DNA from: Candidatus Pacearchaeota archaeon
GTDB lineage: Archaea; Nanobdellota; Nanobdellia; Pacearchaeales; GW2011-AR1
NCBI GenBank assembly: GCA_014728565.1
Contig: WJLK01000023.1
Location: 1 to 7,342 of the forward strand
Length of the DNA: 7,342 bases
Direction of reading: 5' to 3'
The notes under the pieces are model-generated. The model saw only the letters and a list, made by a program, of their open reading frames with translations. It had not been told where the DNA came from and searched no databases. Below, piece by piece: positions 1 through 5,524 of this stretch (positions are counted from its first letter, which is position 1; each line of letters starts with the position of its first letter). A program made the translations under genes and the position numbers.

Positions 1-215
1 GAATAAAACAAATAGATATAAAAGAAAATTTCTTCAGAGTAGAGAAAAAAACAAAACAGGAAATAATAGAAATTTTAAAAGACCTGGATAAGGAAGATGC
101 AACTTTTAACATTGTTGGAAAACAATCAGTTGAATGCGCTCTAGAATCAGGAATCATTGAAGAACATGGAATTATAAAAATTCAGGATGTTCCTATTGCT
201 CTGGGATTGATGTAA
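1..215 (+). CDS. DUF424 family protein, C-terminal part (cut by window edge)
   Basis: An open frame enters from the left edge (first full codon at 3) and stops with TAA at 213-215, leaving the last 70 residues of a protein. The tail reads NIVGKQSVECALESGIIEE, then IKIQDVPIALGLM. This matches the C-terminal pattern of the small archaeal DUF424 proteins: a segment N-[IL]-V-G-x-x-[SA]-V-x-x-A, then G-[IL]-[IV], then an I-x-[KR]-I-x-x-V-P strand. Family members are about 100 residues, so roughly 30 residues are missing upstream. The family has no established biochemical role; it is archaeal and, from memory, often lies near translation genes, as here. The assignment rests on recalled family sequence. 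The reading frame itself is secure because it is uninterrupted and uses the same lysine/isoleucine-rich codons as its neighbours. Confidence 0.7.
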   Translation, partial: IKQIDIKENFFRVEKKTKQEIIEILKDLDKEDATFNIVGKQSVECALESGIIEEHGIIKIQDVPIALGLM

Positions 216-218
216 TCC

Positions 219-231
219 CAAACCTTATAAA
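219..231 (+). promoter_or_regulatory. TATA box and BRE for the aIF1A operon
   Basis: CTTATAAA at 224-231 is preceded by a purine/C stretch (CAAAC) resembling a BRE. It lies just after the DUF424 stop and its first base is 38 nt before the aIF1A ATG at 262. That spacing predicts a leader of about 6-8 nt, and no Shine-Dalgarno sequence is visible between box and start. Confidence 0.55.
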
Positions 232-261
232 CACAATTTTCTCATTAATTCCATATTAAAG

Positions 262-597
262 ATGAAACCTAAAAAAAACAATAAGAATAAACAAAACAAT
301 TCAGATCAACCAGTGAGAGTAAAAACACCAAAAAACAATGAGGTCTTAGGAATAGTTGAACAAAGAGTGGGTGCAAATAGAATGATTGTAAAATGTCTTG
401 ATGATAAAGAAAGAAACTGCAGAATACCTGGCTCCTTAAGAAGAAGACTCTGGATAAGACCAGGAGACACTGTTATTGTAAGACCCTGGGAGTTTGAAGG
501 AGATAAAAGAGGAGATATAATATTTAAATACACTCCTGCTGCAGTTGACTGGCTTAAAAGAAAAGGATATCTCAAAGAGATATCTTCTGAATTCTAA
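262..597 (+). CDS. eif1a: Translation initiation factor aIF1A
   Basis: This is a 111-residue protein of the usual size for archaeal aIF1A, the homologue of eukaryotic eIF1A and bacterial IF1. It binds the A site of the small ribosomal subunit and promotes scanning or start-codon selection together with aIF1 and aIF2. A lysine/asparagine-rich unstructured N-terminal tail (1-20) precedes an S1-like OB fold (about 27-90). That fold carries the family hallmarks: G30-I-V-E-Q with a following G-A-N-R, the C53-R-I-P-G-x-L-R-R-R-L-W-I-R segment, the GDTVIVRPWEFE strand (69-79) and the closing RGDIIFKY strand. A short helix (DWLKRKGYL) follows. The ATG at 262 is the first start after its TATA box. The stop TAA (595-597) is one base before the ATG of the KH-protein gene, so the two are almost certainly co-transcribed. 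The arrangement links initiation with small-subunit maturation. Confidence 0.96.
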   Translation: MKPKKNNKNKQNNSDQPVRVKTPKNNEVLGIVEQRVGANRMIVKCLDDKERNCRIPGSLRRRLWIRPGDTVIVRPWEFEGDKRGDIIFKYTPAAVDWLKRKGYLKEISSEF

Positions 598-598
598 A

Positions 599-1120
599 AT
601 GCAGGAAATATATATTGAAAATCTAAAAAAAGTTCTTGGAAATAAAAACAAACTTGAAAAAGAACTAGACATTAAAATAAAAAACAAAGGAAAACTTGTT
701 CTTGTCGAAGGTTTAACTGAAAAAGAATTTATTGCAATAAAAATCCTTGAAGCTATTGATCTAAATTTTTCTATTGATGATGCTCTGAAATTAAAAAAAG
801 AAGAAATAATTATGCAGATTTTAAATATAAAAAAAATAACTAAAAGACATGATTTAGAAAGAATCAGAGCAAGAATAATTGGAACTCATGGAAAAACTCT
901 AAAAACTTTAACTGATCTTACAAAATGCTCTATCTCACTAAAAGACAATAAAATTGGAATTATAGGAGATTGTGAAGAAATAGAAGATGCTATTCAGGCT
1001 GTTAAATCTCTGATACAGGGAAGTAAACAAGGGAATGTCTATGCAAGAGCTGAAAAACAGAGAAAAAGAAAAAAACTGAGAAAGGATGAGCCTATTAAAA
1101 ATGAGTTAAAGAATAAATAA
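599..1120 (+). CDS. KH-domain small-subunit maturation protein, Dim2/Pno1 (Krr1) family
   Basis: This is a 173-residue tandem KH protein. Archaeal Dim2 and eukaryotic Pno1/Dim2 bind the 3' end of pre-16S/18S rRNA and assist the Nob1 endonuclease, and an archaeal Dim2 has been linked to aIF2alpha. KH1 is about residues 5-68. KH2 (about 86-140) contains the RNA-binding loop IIGTHGKTL with an intact GxxG (G95, G98), followed by the family sequence GNVYARAEKQRKRKK and a basic tail. In KH1 the corresponding loop reads LGNKNK, so the second glycine is an asparagine (G14, N17) and RNA contact there is probably weak, as in many Dim2 proteins. An in-frame TTG at 545 would add 18 residues overlapping aIF1A. 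I prefer ATG 599 because it directly follows the aIF1A stop and starts at the normal beginning of KH1. The RIO1 kinase that many archaea keep beside these two genes is absent here. Confidence 0.88.
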   Translation: MQEIYIENLKKVLGNKNKLEKELDIKIKNKGKLVLVEGLTEKEFIAIKILEAIDLNFSIDDALKLKKEEIIMQILNIKKITKRHDLERIRARIIGTHGKTLKTLTDLTKCSISLKDNKIGIIGDCEEIEDAIQAVKSLIQGSKQGNVYARAEKQRKRKKLRKDEPIKNELKNK

Positions 1121-1121
1121 A

Positions 1122-1129
1122 TTTAAATA
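1122..1129 (+). promoter_or_regulatory. TATA box of the tRNA-Asn gene
   Basis: TTTAAATA at 1122-1129 starts 32 nt before the mature tRNA 5' end, just after the stop of the KH gene. The same octamer at the same distance precedes the next gene (1240-1247 before GTG 1272). Because the tRNA 5' end is made by RNase P, the true transcription start may be a few bases earlier. Confidence 0.65.
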
Positions 1130-1153
1130 TCATATTTACCAAAATTTTTATAA

Positions 1154-1226
1154 GTCCCGGTAGCTCAGTTGGTAGAGCATACGGCTGTTAACCGTAGAGT
1201 CGGAGGTTCGAGTCCTTCCCGGGACG
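1154..1226 (+). tRNA. trnN: tRNA-Asn (anticodon GTT)
   Basis: A complete cloverleaf can be drawn by eye. The 7-bp acceptor stem pairs GTCCCGG (1154-1160) with CCGGGAC (1219-1225). The 4-bp D stem pairs GCTC (1163-1166) with GAGC (1175-1178) around a loop containing GG. The 5-bp anticodon stem pairs TACGG with CCGTA (1180-1184 and 1192-1196) around loop CTGTTAA, giving anticodon GTT at 1187-1189. The variable loop is 5 nt. The T stem pairs GGAGG (1202-1206) with CCTTC (1214-1218), with one G-U pair, around TTCGAGT. The discriminator is G1226, the usual base for Asn. There is no intron, and CCA is not encoded, so it must be added by the CCA-adding enzyme. A short TTTT (1228-1231) follows and may help termination. 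Confidence 0.97.
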
Positions 1227-1239
1227 CTTTTCCAAAATA

Positions 1240-1247
1240 TTTAAATA
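1240..1247 (+). promoter_or_regulatory. TATA box of the orphan gene at 1272
   Basis: TTTAAATA within a longer AATATTTAAATATT run begins 32 nt before the GTG at 1272, the same spacing as the tRNA promoter. It predicts transcription starting at or beside the GTG, so the mRNA is probably leaderless. This is the main support for the GTG start. Confidence 0.6.
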
Positions 1248-1271
1248 TTCCATTCACTTTCTAAAACAACA

Positions 1272-1907
1272 GTGTTAACACACTCTTTATTGCAATCCTA
1301 TGATGAAGAAACTCCTGAAACAAAGAACATAGGAAATACAAGAATTAGAGCAAGAACTGCTACAGGAGATGGTGCTTTTTTTCAATTAGGTGCAAAAAAA
1401 TATTTTGATACTACAACAGAAAATCCAGAAAGATTCACCCTAGTTTTATATGTTCAATTACCAAAATTAGATATAGGCATATGCCCTGGAAAACTTGCTT
1501 TACTTAATCCAGATGAAGAAGAAGATTTAGAAGGGCATTTAAATTTATTAGAACTTCTACTAATAGAAAGAGAGGGTGATATGAGATATCTAGATATGTA
1601 TCATGTTGACTCACATGGAAGAGTTAGAATACATGCCTGGAGACATTATAACATAAATCAACATCCTAATCAAAAGCCTGACTGGAGTTATGATGACCAA
1701 GATTCTACTGATCCTAGAAAATTAACTCGTTATAATGACTCAATAGAAGAGATGATAGAAACTCTTCCTTCAGACACACCCATAGCACACCATCCTTTTA
1801 TAAAAACATTAAGAGAAAAAACTCTTGATAAACAACCGTGGTATCAAACCCTTGTATCAAAATTCACAGAACCTGTACCTCCCCTGTCTGTCTCAACAGC
1901 ATCCTAA
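1272..1907 (+). CDS. Hypothetical soluble protein of unrecognised family
   Basis: I do not recognise this 211-residue protein. It begins with GTG; the next in-frame Met is residue 104, and the upstream TATA box is correctly spaced for the GTG. There is no signal peptide or membrane segment. The N-terminus is polar (1-35), and a predicted beta strand FTLVLYVQLPKL lies at 55-66. It is followed by GICPGKLALLNP (69-80), an acidic run DEEEDLEG (81-88) and a leucine-rich helix (90-99). A histidine/tryptophan-rich stretch from 110 to 138 has H111, H115, H121, H125 and H131 at intervals of 4, 6, 4 and 6. More histidines occur at 173-174. The C-terminal 15 residues are Pro/Ser/Thr-rich and probably disordered. 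It has more His, Trp, Pro and Asp than its Lys/Ile-rich neighbours. It stands alone between a tRNA gene and a separately promoted small gene, so context gives no function. Coding status is likely because the frame is long in AT-rich DNA and has a promoter. Confidence 0.75.
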   Translation: MLTHSLLQSYDEETPETKNIGNTRIRARTATGDGAFFQLGAKKYFDTTTENPERFTLVLYVQLPKLDIGICPGKLALLNPDEEEDLEGHLNLLELLLIEREGDMRYLDMYHVDSHGRVRIHAWRHYNINQHPNQKPDWSYDDQDSTDPRKLTRYNDSIEEMIETLPSDTPIAHHPFIKTLREKTLDKQPWYQTLVSKFTEPVPPLSVSTAS

Positions 1908-1915
1908 CCCTAATA

Positions 1916-1923
1916 TTTTTATA
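1916..1923 (+). promoter_or_regulatory. TATA-like box before the 53-aa gene
   Basis: TTTTTATA, nine bases after the preceding stop codon, begins 29 nt before ATG 1945. This matches the leaderless spacing used elsewhere in the window. Its T5 run could also serve to end the upstream transcript. Confidence 0.5.
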
Positions 1924-1944
1924 CTGCAATTTACTATTAAATAA

Positions 1945-2106
1945 ATGACTGATATTTCAGAAATTGTGCAAAATGCATTTGCAGATATTGGAAAGTGGTT
2001 TCCAGTATTTATCATCATAGCACTTTTAATTATTATCTTACAATGGTTAAAATCATTACAAGGCAAAGGAGGAACTGAAATAAGAGTCTATAAAGCAACT
2101 TCCTAA
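1945..2106 (+). CDS. Small single-pass membrane protein, function unknown
   Basis: ATG at 1945-1947 opens a 53-codon frame ending with TAA at 2104-2106. A polar N-terminal helix of about 17 residues (MTDISEIVQNAFADIGK) precedes one strongly hydrophobic segment, about residues 19-33 (FPVFIIIALLIIILQ), flanked by W18 and W34. A short glycine/lysine linker and a polar C-terminus ending KATS follow. The lysines after the segment (K36, K41, K50) suggest the C-terminus is cytoplasmic, although the short N-terminal part is mildly acidic, which fits the same orientation. The gene has its own correctly spaced TATA box and ends 11 bases before the nitroreductase ATG, so the two may be partly co-transcribed. 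I recognise no family. Its short length means automated callers could easily miss it. The hydrophobic, non-random composition together with the promoter supports a real gene. Confidence 0.62.
   Translation: MTDISEIVQNAFADIGKWFPVFIIIALLIIILQWLKSLQGKGGTEIRVYKATS
2087..2094 (+). promoter_or_regulatory. Possible internal TATA box for the nitroreductase gene
   Basis: TCTATAAA lies inside the last codons of the 53-aa gene. Its first base is 31 nt before the nitroreductase ATG at 2118, so an independent leaderless transcript is possible in addition to read-through. Confidence 0.4.
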
Positions 2107-2117
2107 AAAGTAATAAA

Positions 2118-2681
2118 ATGGATTTTGACAGTGTAATAAGAAAAAGAGCATCAAATAGAAATTTTGGATTAAAAAAACCAAAAATAGAAAAAATAATGGA
2201 GCTAATTGAAACTGCAAATACAGCACCATCCCCAGGAAATCTTCAGATTTTAAAATACCTTCTTATAGAGGATGAAGAAAAAATTGCTAAGATTGCAAAA
2301 GCCTGCAGGCAGGAGTGGATAAAAAAAGCTCCCTGGGTAGTGATTGTATGCTCTGAATCCAGTAAAGTTGATATAATGTATGATGAGAGAGCTCCTAAAT
2401 ATATAAAACATCATGTAGGTGCTGCTGTTGAAAATCTATTGCTAAAAATAACCAATGAAGGCCTTGCATGCTGCTGGGTAGGTGCTTTTTCAGAAATAAC
2501 TTTAAGAAATGCTCTTAATATTCCAGAAAGTGCTGAGATAGAGGTTGTACTTCCAATTGGCTATCCCTCAAAAATACATAAAGCCAATCAAAAACCAAAA
2601 CCTCATCTATATACAAGAGTATATTTTGAAACTTATGGTAATTCTTTTAAAGAAGATTACAGAAAGATATGGACTGACTGA
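2118..2681 (+). CDS. Nitroreductase-family FMN-dependent oxidoreductase
   Basis: This is a 187-residue flavoprotein of the nitroreductase superfamily, whose members bind FMN as dimers and reduce diverse substrates with NAD(P)H. The FMN-phosphate motif R-x-S-x-R is at R10, S12 and R14. The conserved APSPGNLQ loop (36-43) carries the usual Ser/Gly/Asn/Gln contacts. HHVGAAVENLLLKITNEGL (98-116) is the long helix that lines the dimer interface, followed by CCWVGAF (118-124). VLPIGYP (144-150) is the typical C-terminal strand ending in the G-Y-P motif. The length is normal for the short archaeal and bacterial branch. A Cys-Cys pair (118-119) lies near the expected flavin site. The physiological substrate cannot be told from sequence, because this family is notoriously broad. 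The upstream membrane mini-protein and downstream symporter give no clear metabolic link. ATG 2118 is supported by the RxSxR position and the spaced TATA box. Confidence 0.92.
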   Translation: MDFDSVIRKRASNRNFGLKKPKIEKIMELIETANTAPSPGNLQILKYLLIEDEEKIAKIAKACRQEWIKKAPWVVIVCSESSKVDIMYDERAPKYIKHHVGAAVENLLLKITNEGLACCWVGAFSEITLRNALNIPESAEIEVVLPIGYPSKIHKANQKPKPHLYTRVYFETYGNSFKEDYRKIWTD

Positions 2682-2738
2682 ATGCTCTATTTCTCCCAAA
2701 TCATTTAACCTAAGAAGAAACAAACGAAAAAGAGAAAC

Positions 2739-2746
2739 TTAATAAA
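2739..2746 (+). promoter_or_regulatory. TATA box of the symporter gene
   Basis: TTAATAAA begins 30 nt before ATG 2769. The alternative TTG at 2748 lies just two bases after the box and would be upstream of any transcript made from it, so this site decides the start codon. Confidence 0.55.
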
Positions 2747-2768
2747 TTTGATAATATTTCTTAATGCT

Positions 2769-4088
2769 ATGATACAAATAATTCCATTAATTTCAATAAT
2801 TGCATTCACTATCCTTCTTATCGCTATTGGTTATTATTATAGACACAAAAGAGATCCTGAGGAATTTTTTATGGCAGAAAGAAAATCTGGAGCTGTTAGG
2901 ATAGCATCTTCAATTTTTACACTTTTTACAGCAGGTGATTTAGTTACTTTAACTGCATTTGCATATCTTTACAGTATTTCAGGGATATCTTTATTTGCTG
3001 GATTTGCTTTTGGTGCATTTATTTTAATATTTTTAACTAGAAGAATTAGATACAAAGCAAATGAATATAAACCCTACTCCCATTTAGATTATTTTGGAAA
3101 ATTTCTTGGAAAAAAATCTGAAAAAATGGGATTAGTTCTTTCACTAATTGCTATAATAAGTGTTCTGATAATTCAACTCATAGTAGGAGGATCATTAATA
3201 TCAACTTTAACAGGACTATCTTATGAAATTTCTGTAGTTCTCATTAGTTTGGTTATTGCAATTTATTTATCCCTGGGAGGTTTTAATAGTGTTCTAACTA
3301 CAGATGTTATTCAGGGAATTAGCATGTTTATACTCATAATCTTCCTATTAATGCTATATAATCCTGCAGGAACTTCGTTGGTAGGACTGCTAGAATTATC
3401 AGACAAAGTAATCCCTTTTAATGAATTTATTTTACTTTTTGTTTCAGGAGTCTTTTCAATCATAGGAAGCGCAGATATGTACCAAAGAATTTTCAGTGCC
3501 AAAAAAGAAGCTTCTGCTAAAAAAGGACTTGCCGTAGCAGGAACATTATGGTTAATATTTGGTCTTTTTGTTATAATCTTAGGCTTAAAGATATTTTCTC
3601 AGTTTCCTCAAACTGATCCCAACAATGCGTTTTTTGCGTTTTTAACAAGTGGTCTTTCCACACCTTTGCTTGCATTTATATCTATTTTAATAGTTGCTTC
3701 ATTATTCTCAACAATTGATACAGAATTATTCCTTTCATCAATCTTTCTAGGACATTTCTTTTTAGGAAAACATAAATTAAAACCAAAAATAAGCAGAATA
3801 CTAATATGGACCAGTATAATAATTGGAGCAATAATTGCATTCTTTACAACAGAACTCGTAGATATATTCTTTATACTAATTTATACATTCATGATCATGG
3901 GACCAGTCGTTCTTGCGAGACTTTTAGGAAGAGGAAATGATTCTATTGCTTTTTACAGCATGTTAAGCTCATTAATCTTAGGAATTCTCCTAAGTTTTCT
4001 TAATCTTCTTACTGGATTATATCCTTTATTGCTGTTAATCCCTCCATTATTAAATTTTTTAGTACCAGTTAAAAAATCACACATTTAA
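2769..4088 (+). CDS. Sodium:solute symporter (SSS family) permease
   Basis: This is a 439-residue polytopic membrane protein of the SSS/SLC5 family, which uses the sodium gradient to import sugars, amino acids, organic acids or other solutes. About 12 or 13 hydrophobic helices are visible. The family pattern after the first helix is EEFFMAERKSG (31-41), corresponding to the usual D-F-F-x-A-G-R. The core signature GGFNSVLTTDVIQG (170-183) matches the SSS G-G-x-x-[AS]-V-x-x-T-D-x-x-Q motif. SADMYQRIFSAKKEASAKKG (234-253) is the conserved Q-R loop. ASLFSTIDTEL (310-320) corresponds to the helix that carries the sodium-site serine/threonine residues, with S314 and T315 in place. The substrate cannot be inferred. 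At 439 residues it is shorter than many SSS proteins (about 480-550), and the C-terminal extra helices appear reduced rather than broken. An in-frame TTG at 2748 would add seven residues, but the promoter position favours ATG 2769. Confidence 0.93.
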   Translation: MIQIIPLISIIAFTILLIAIGYYYRHKRDPEEFFMAERKSGAVRIASSIFTLFTAGDLVTLTAFAYLYSISGISLFAGFAFGAFILIFLTRRIRYKANEYKPYSHLDYFGKFLGKKSEKMGLVLSLIAIISVLIIQLIVGGSLISTLTGLSYEISVVLISLVIAIYLSLGGFNSVLTTDVIQGISMFILIIFLLMLYNPAGTSLVGLLELSDKVIPFNEFILLFVSGVFSIIGSADMYQRIFSAKKEASAKKGLAVAGTLWLIFGLFVIILGLKIFSQFPQTDPNNAFFAFLTSGLSTPLLAFISILIVASLFSTIDTELFLSSIFLGHFFLGKHKLKPKISRILIWTSIIIGAIIAFFTTELVDIFFILIYTFMIMGPVVLARLLGRGNDSIAFYSMLSSLILGILLSFLNLLTGLYPLLLLIPPLLNFLVPVKKSHI

Positions 4089-4125
4089 ATAAAACCTAAA
4101 CTCATTCATTATACTCAAAAAACCA

Positions 4126-4151
4126 AAAAACCTGCCCAAAAAAAGGGCAGG
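4126..4151 (-). terminator. Hairpin plus T-tract terminator of ftsZ
   Basis: CCTGCCC (4131-4137) and GGGCAGG (4145-4151) form a perfect 7-bp GC-rich stem around a seven-A loop, which reads seven T on the minus strand. On the minus strand it begins 21 bases after the ftsZ stop and is followed at once by TTTTTTGGTTTTTT (4130 down to 4117). Both the looped T7 and the trailing T6 runs suit archaeal oligo-T termination. On the plus strand the same stem follows the symporter stop at 42 bases but has only a T4 run after it, so it is a weaker terminator in that direction. Confidence 0.75.
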
Positions 4152-4172
4152 CATAAATAAAAATTTTATTCT

Positions 4173-5258
4173 TTATCTCACAACATCAATCCCTAGTTCT
4201 GAAAATTCAGGAGTTTCTCTCTCTAAATCAGATTCTCTTAATCTCTGTTTTCCTAGAATATAAGGACTTGAGACCCCTGTCATTATTGTGATAACTCTTA
4301 CTCTCCCTTCAAAATCCTTGTTTATTCTAGCTCCTATAATTACCTGTGCTTCAGCAGATATATTCTCTGTAACTAACTTACCAACCTGGCTGAATTCCTC
4401 TAGTTTCATATCAGGACCGCAAGTGATATGTATCAGAGATCCATTAGCACCACTATAATCCACGTCTAACAATGGATGTGTAAGTGCCTGCCTAACAGCC
4501 TCATTAACCCTATCACTTGAATCAGCCTCTCCAATACCAATAACAGCAACTTCTCCTTTTTTCATTATAGAAGAAACATCTGCATAATCAAGATTAATCA
4601 AACTAGGAAGTGTTATTGTCTCAACAATTCCCTTTATCATAGTACTGATTAATTCATTAGCAACTGCAAATGCCTGCTGTATAGGAAGCTGTCCTGCAAT
4701 ATCTACTAACCGATTGTTATCAATAACAATAGCTGTATCAACCTGGTCTCTTAATTCCTGTAAGCCAAATTCTGCTTTATCTATTCTTGCTTTTTCACAC
4801 TCAAAAGGCATTGTAACAACACCAATAACAACAGCACTTGTTTCTTTAGCTAGTTGTGCTATCACAGGCATTGCTCCAGTAGCTGTTCCACCACCTTCTC
4901 CACCTATGATAAATATCATATCAGCACCAGATACTGTTTTTTTAAGCTCAGAAATAGATTCTTTTGCAGCTTCTCTTCCAACCTCTGCTTTTCCACCAGC
5001 ACCCAAACCTCTTGTAAGTTCCTTACCAATAAGTAACTTATCATCTGCTTTTGTAATACTTAGATGCAAAGCATCTGTATTTGCTGCATAAACAGTAGCT
5101 CCGTTTATCCCTTTATTAAAAAGCCAGGTAATTGCATTTCCACCAGCTCCACCAATTCCAAAAACCTTTATATTGGCTTTACCAGCTTTTAAGTCATCAA
5201 AATTAATGCTGTGTGTATCTATATTGTCTATTGCTTCTTTTGCAAAGTCTAGCACCAT
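4173..5258 (-). CDS. ftsZ: Cell-division GTPase FtsZ
   Basis: This is a 361-residue tubulin-superfamily GTPase that polymerises at midcell to form the division ring. The GTP-binding loops are easy to place. T1 is GIGGAGGNA (34-42), the nucleotide pocket AANTDA is at 58-63, RGLGAGGKAEVG is at 83-94, the T4 signature GGEGGGTATG is at 119-128 and the T7 synergy loop NLDYADV is at 222-228. The catalytic aspartates of T7 (D224 and D227) are kept. The T4 signature is unusual: the normal GGGTGTG reads GGGTATG, and the following A-P reads M-P. The protein ends soon after the globular domain with a charged linker and ELGIDVVR, a possible short conserved tail. I place the start at ATG 5258. In-frame TTG 5291 and GTG 5288 would add 11 and 10 residues, but they fall in or just after the likely TATA box. 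It is transcribed convergently with the symporter and divergently from the 95-aa membrane-protein gene. I cannot firmly separate FtsZ1 from FtsZ2. Confidence 0.95.
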   Translation of the reverse strand: MVLDFAKEAIDNIDTHSINFDDLKAGKANIKVFGIGGAGGNAITWLFNKGINGATVYAANTDALHLSITKADDKLLIGKELTRGLGAGGKAEVGREAAKESISELKKTVSGADMIFIIGGEGGGTATGAMPVIAQLAKETSAVVIGVVTMPFECEKARIDKAEFGLQELRDQVDTAIVIDNNRLVDIAGQLPIQQAFAVANELISTMIKGIVETITLPSLINLDYADVSSIMKKGEVAVIGIGEADSSDRVNEAVRQALTHPLLDVDYSGANGSLIHITCGPDMKLEEFSQVGKLVTENISAEAQVIIGARINKDFEGRVRVITIMTGVSSPYILGKQRLRESDLERETPEFSELGIDVVR

Positions 5259-5267
5259 TTTTCGTAA

Positions 5268-5299
5268 CCCCCTTTCACCTTTTAGCACCAATATTTAAA
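5268..5299 (-). promoter_or_regulatory. ftsZ TATA box and GGTGA/G-rich leader
   Basis: On the minus strand TTTAAATA runs from 5299 to 5292, with its first base 41 nt before ATG 5258. This predicts a start near 5270 and a short leader of about 10-15 nt. The sequence AGGTGAAAGGGGG (5280-5268) contains a match to the archaeal anti-Shine-Dalgarno (AGGTGA). If transcription begins a little further upstream, this could be a ribosome-binding site. It is the only purine-rich leader of this kind in the window. Confidence 0.45.
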
Positions 5300-5332
5300 C
5301 AAGGTCTGTTTATGCCAACAGCAACCATTAAA

Positions 5333-5340
5333 TTTAAATA
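5333..5340 (+). promoter_or_regulatory. TATA-like box upstream of the paired stem-loops
   Basis: TTTAAATA, the same octamer used by the tRNA and orphan genes, sits 26 nt before an ATG at 5359 and 43 nt before the first stem-loop. Read on the plus strand it predicts a transcript beginning around 5360-5365. The element is nearly palindromic, so it might also act toward ftsZ, although its distance to ATG 5258 is large (about 75-80 nt). Confidence 0.35.
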
Positions 5341-5358
5341 ACAGTGCTCCATCTATAT

Positions 5359-5439
5359 ATGAAGGTTACTCAGAAAAAAGAGAATTCATCTCTTTTCATA
5401 ACTAACTCAATTTTAATGGCAGTTAAAATTGAATATTAA
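5359..5439 (+). ncRNA. Candidate small structured RNA or micro-ORF transcript (tentative)
   Basis: Two perfect inverted repeats lie 10 bases apart. The first pairs AAAAGAGA (5376-5383) with TCTCTTTT (5389-5396) around a 5-nt loop. The second pairs TCAATTTTAA (5407-5416) with TTAAAATTGA (5423-5432) around TGGCAG. A TATA octamer lies at a plausible distance upstream. The same stretch is an open frame of 26 codons from ATG 5359, ending TAA at 5437-5439 (MKVTQKKENSSLFITNSILM, then six more residues). I cannot tell whether this is a small RNA, a translated micro-ORF or chance pairing in AT-rich DNA. The stems are A/T-rich and no good box C/D or H/ACA motif is visible. Confidence 0.3.
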
Positions 5440-5524
5440 TAGAAATATCTATACTCAATTCTTTAAAAATATTTCCCAATAGTAAACATATGTAATAGAG
5501 TATAATAATTAAAAAATAGGTGAA

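Noticed and set aside
545..598. Upstream TTG start for the KH protein (545)
   Set aside because: It would overlap aIF1A by 53 bases and add residues not seen in the family. ATG 599 directly follows the aIF1A stop.
306..687. Two minus-strand open frames of 83-89 codons opposite aIF1A and the start of the KH gene
   Set aside because: Both are shadows of well-identified plus-strand genes, with compositions rich in Ser/Phe/Leu as expected from the reverse of Lys/Glu-rich coding DNA.
2545..2742. 65-codon plus-strand frame overlapping the end of the nitroreductase gene and running toward the symporter
   Set aside because: It is out of frame with a solid gene for most of its length, with low-complexity Lys/Asn/Ile content and no promoter or domain.
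3311..3502. 63-codon minus-strand frame inside the symporter gene
   Set aside because: It is antisense to conserved SSS motifs, and no independent signal supports it.
4714..5091. 125-codon open frame on the plus strand opposite ftsZ, with a nested 60-codon frame at 4854-5036
   Set aside because: It is antisense to the strongly conserved GTP-binding half of FtsZ. Its Ser/Ala/Pro composition simply mirrors the ftsZ codons, and there is no promoter or recognisable domain.
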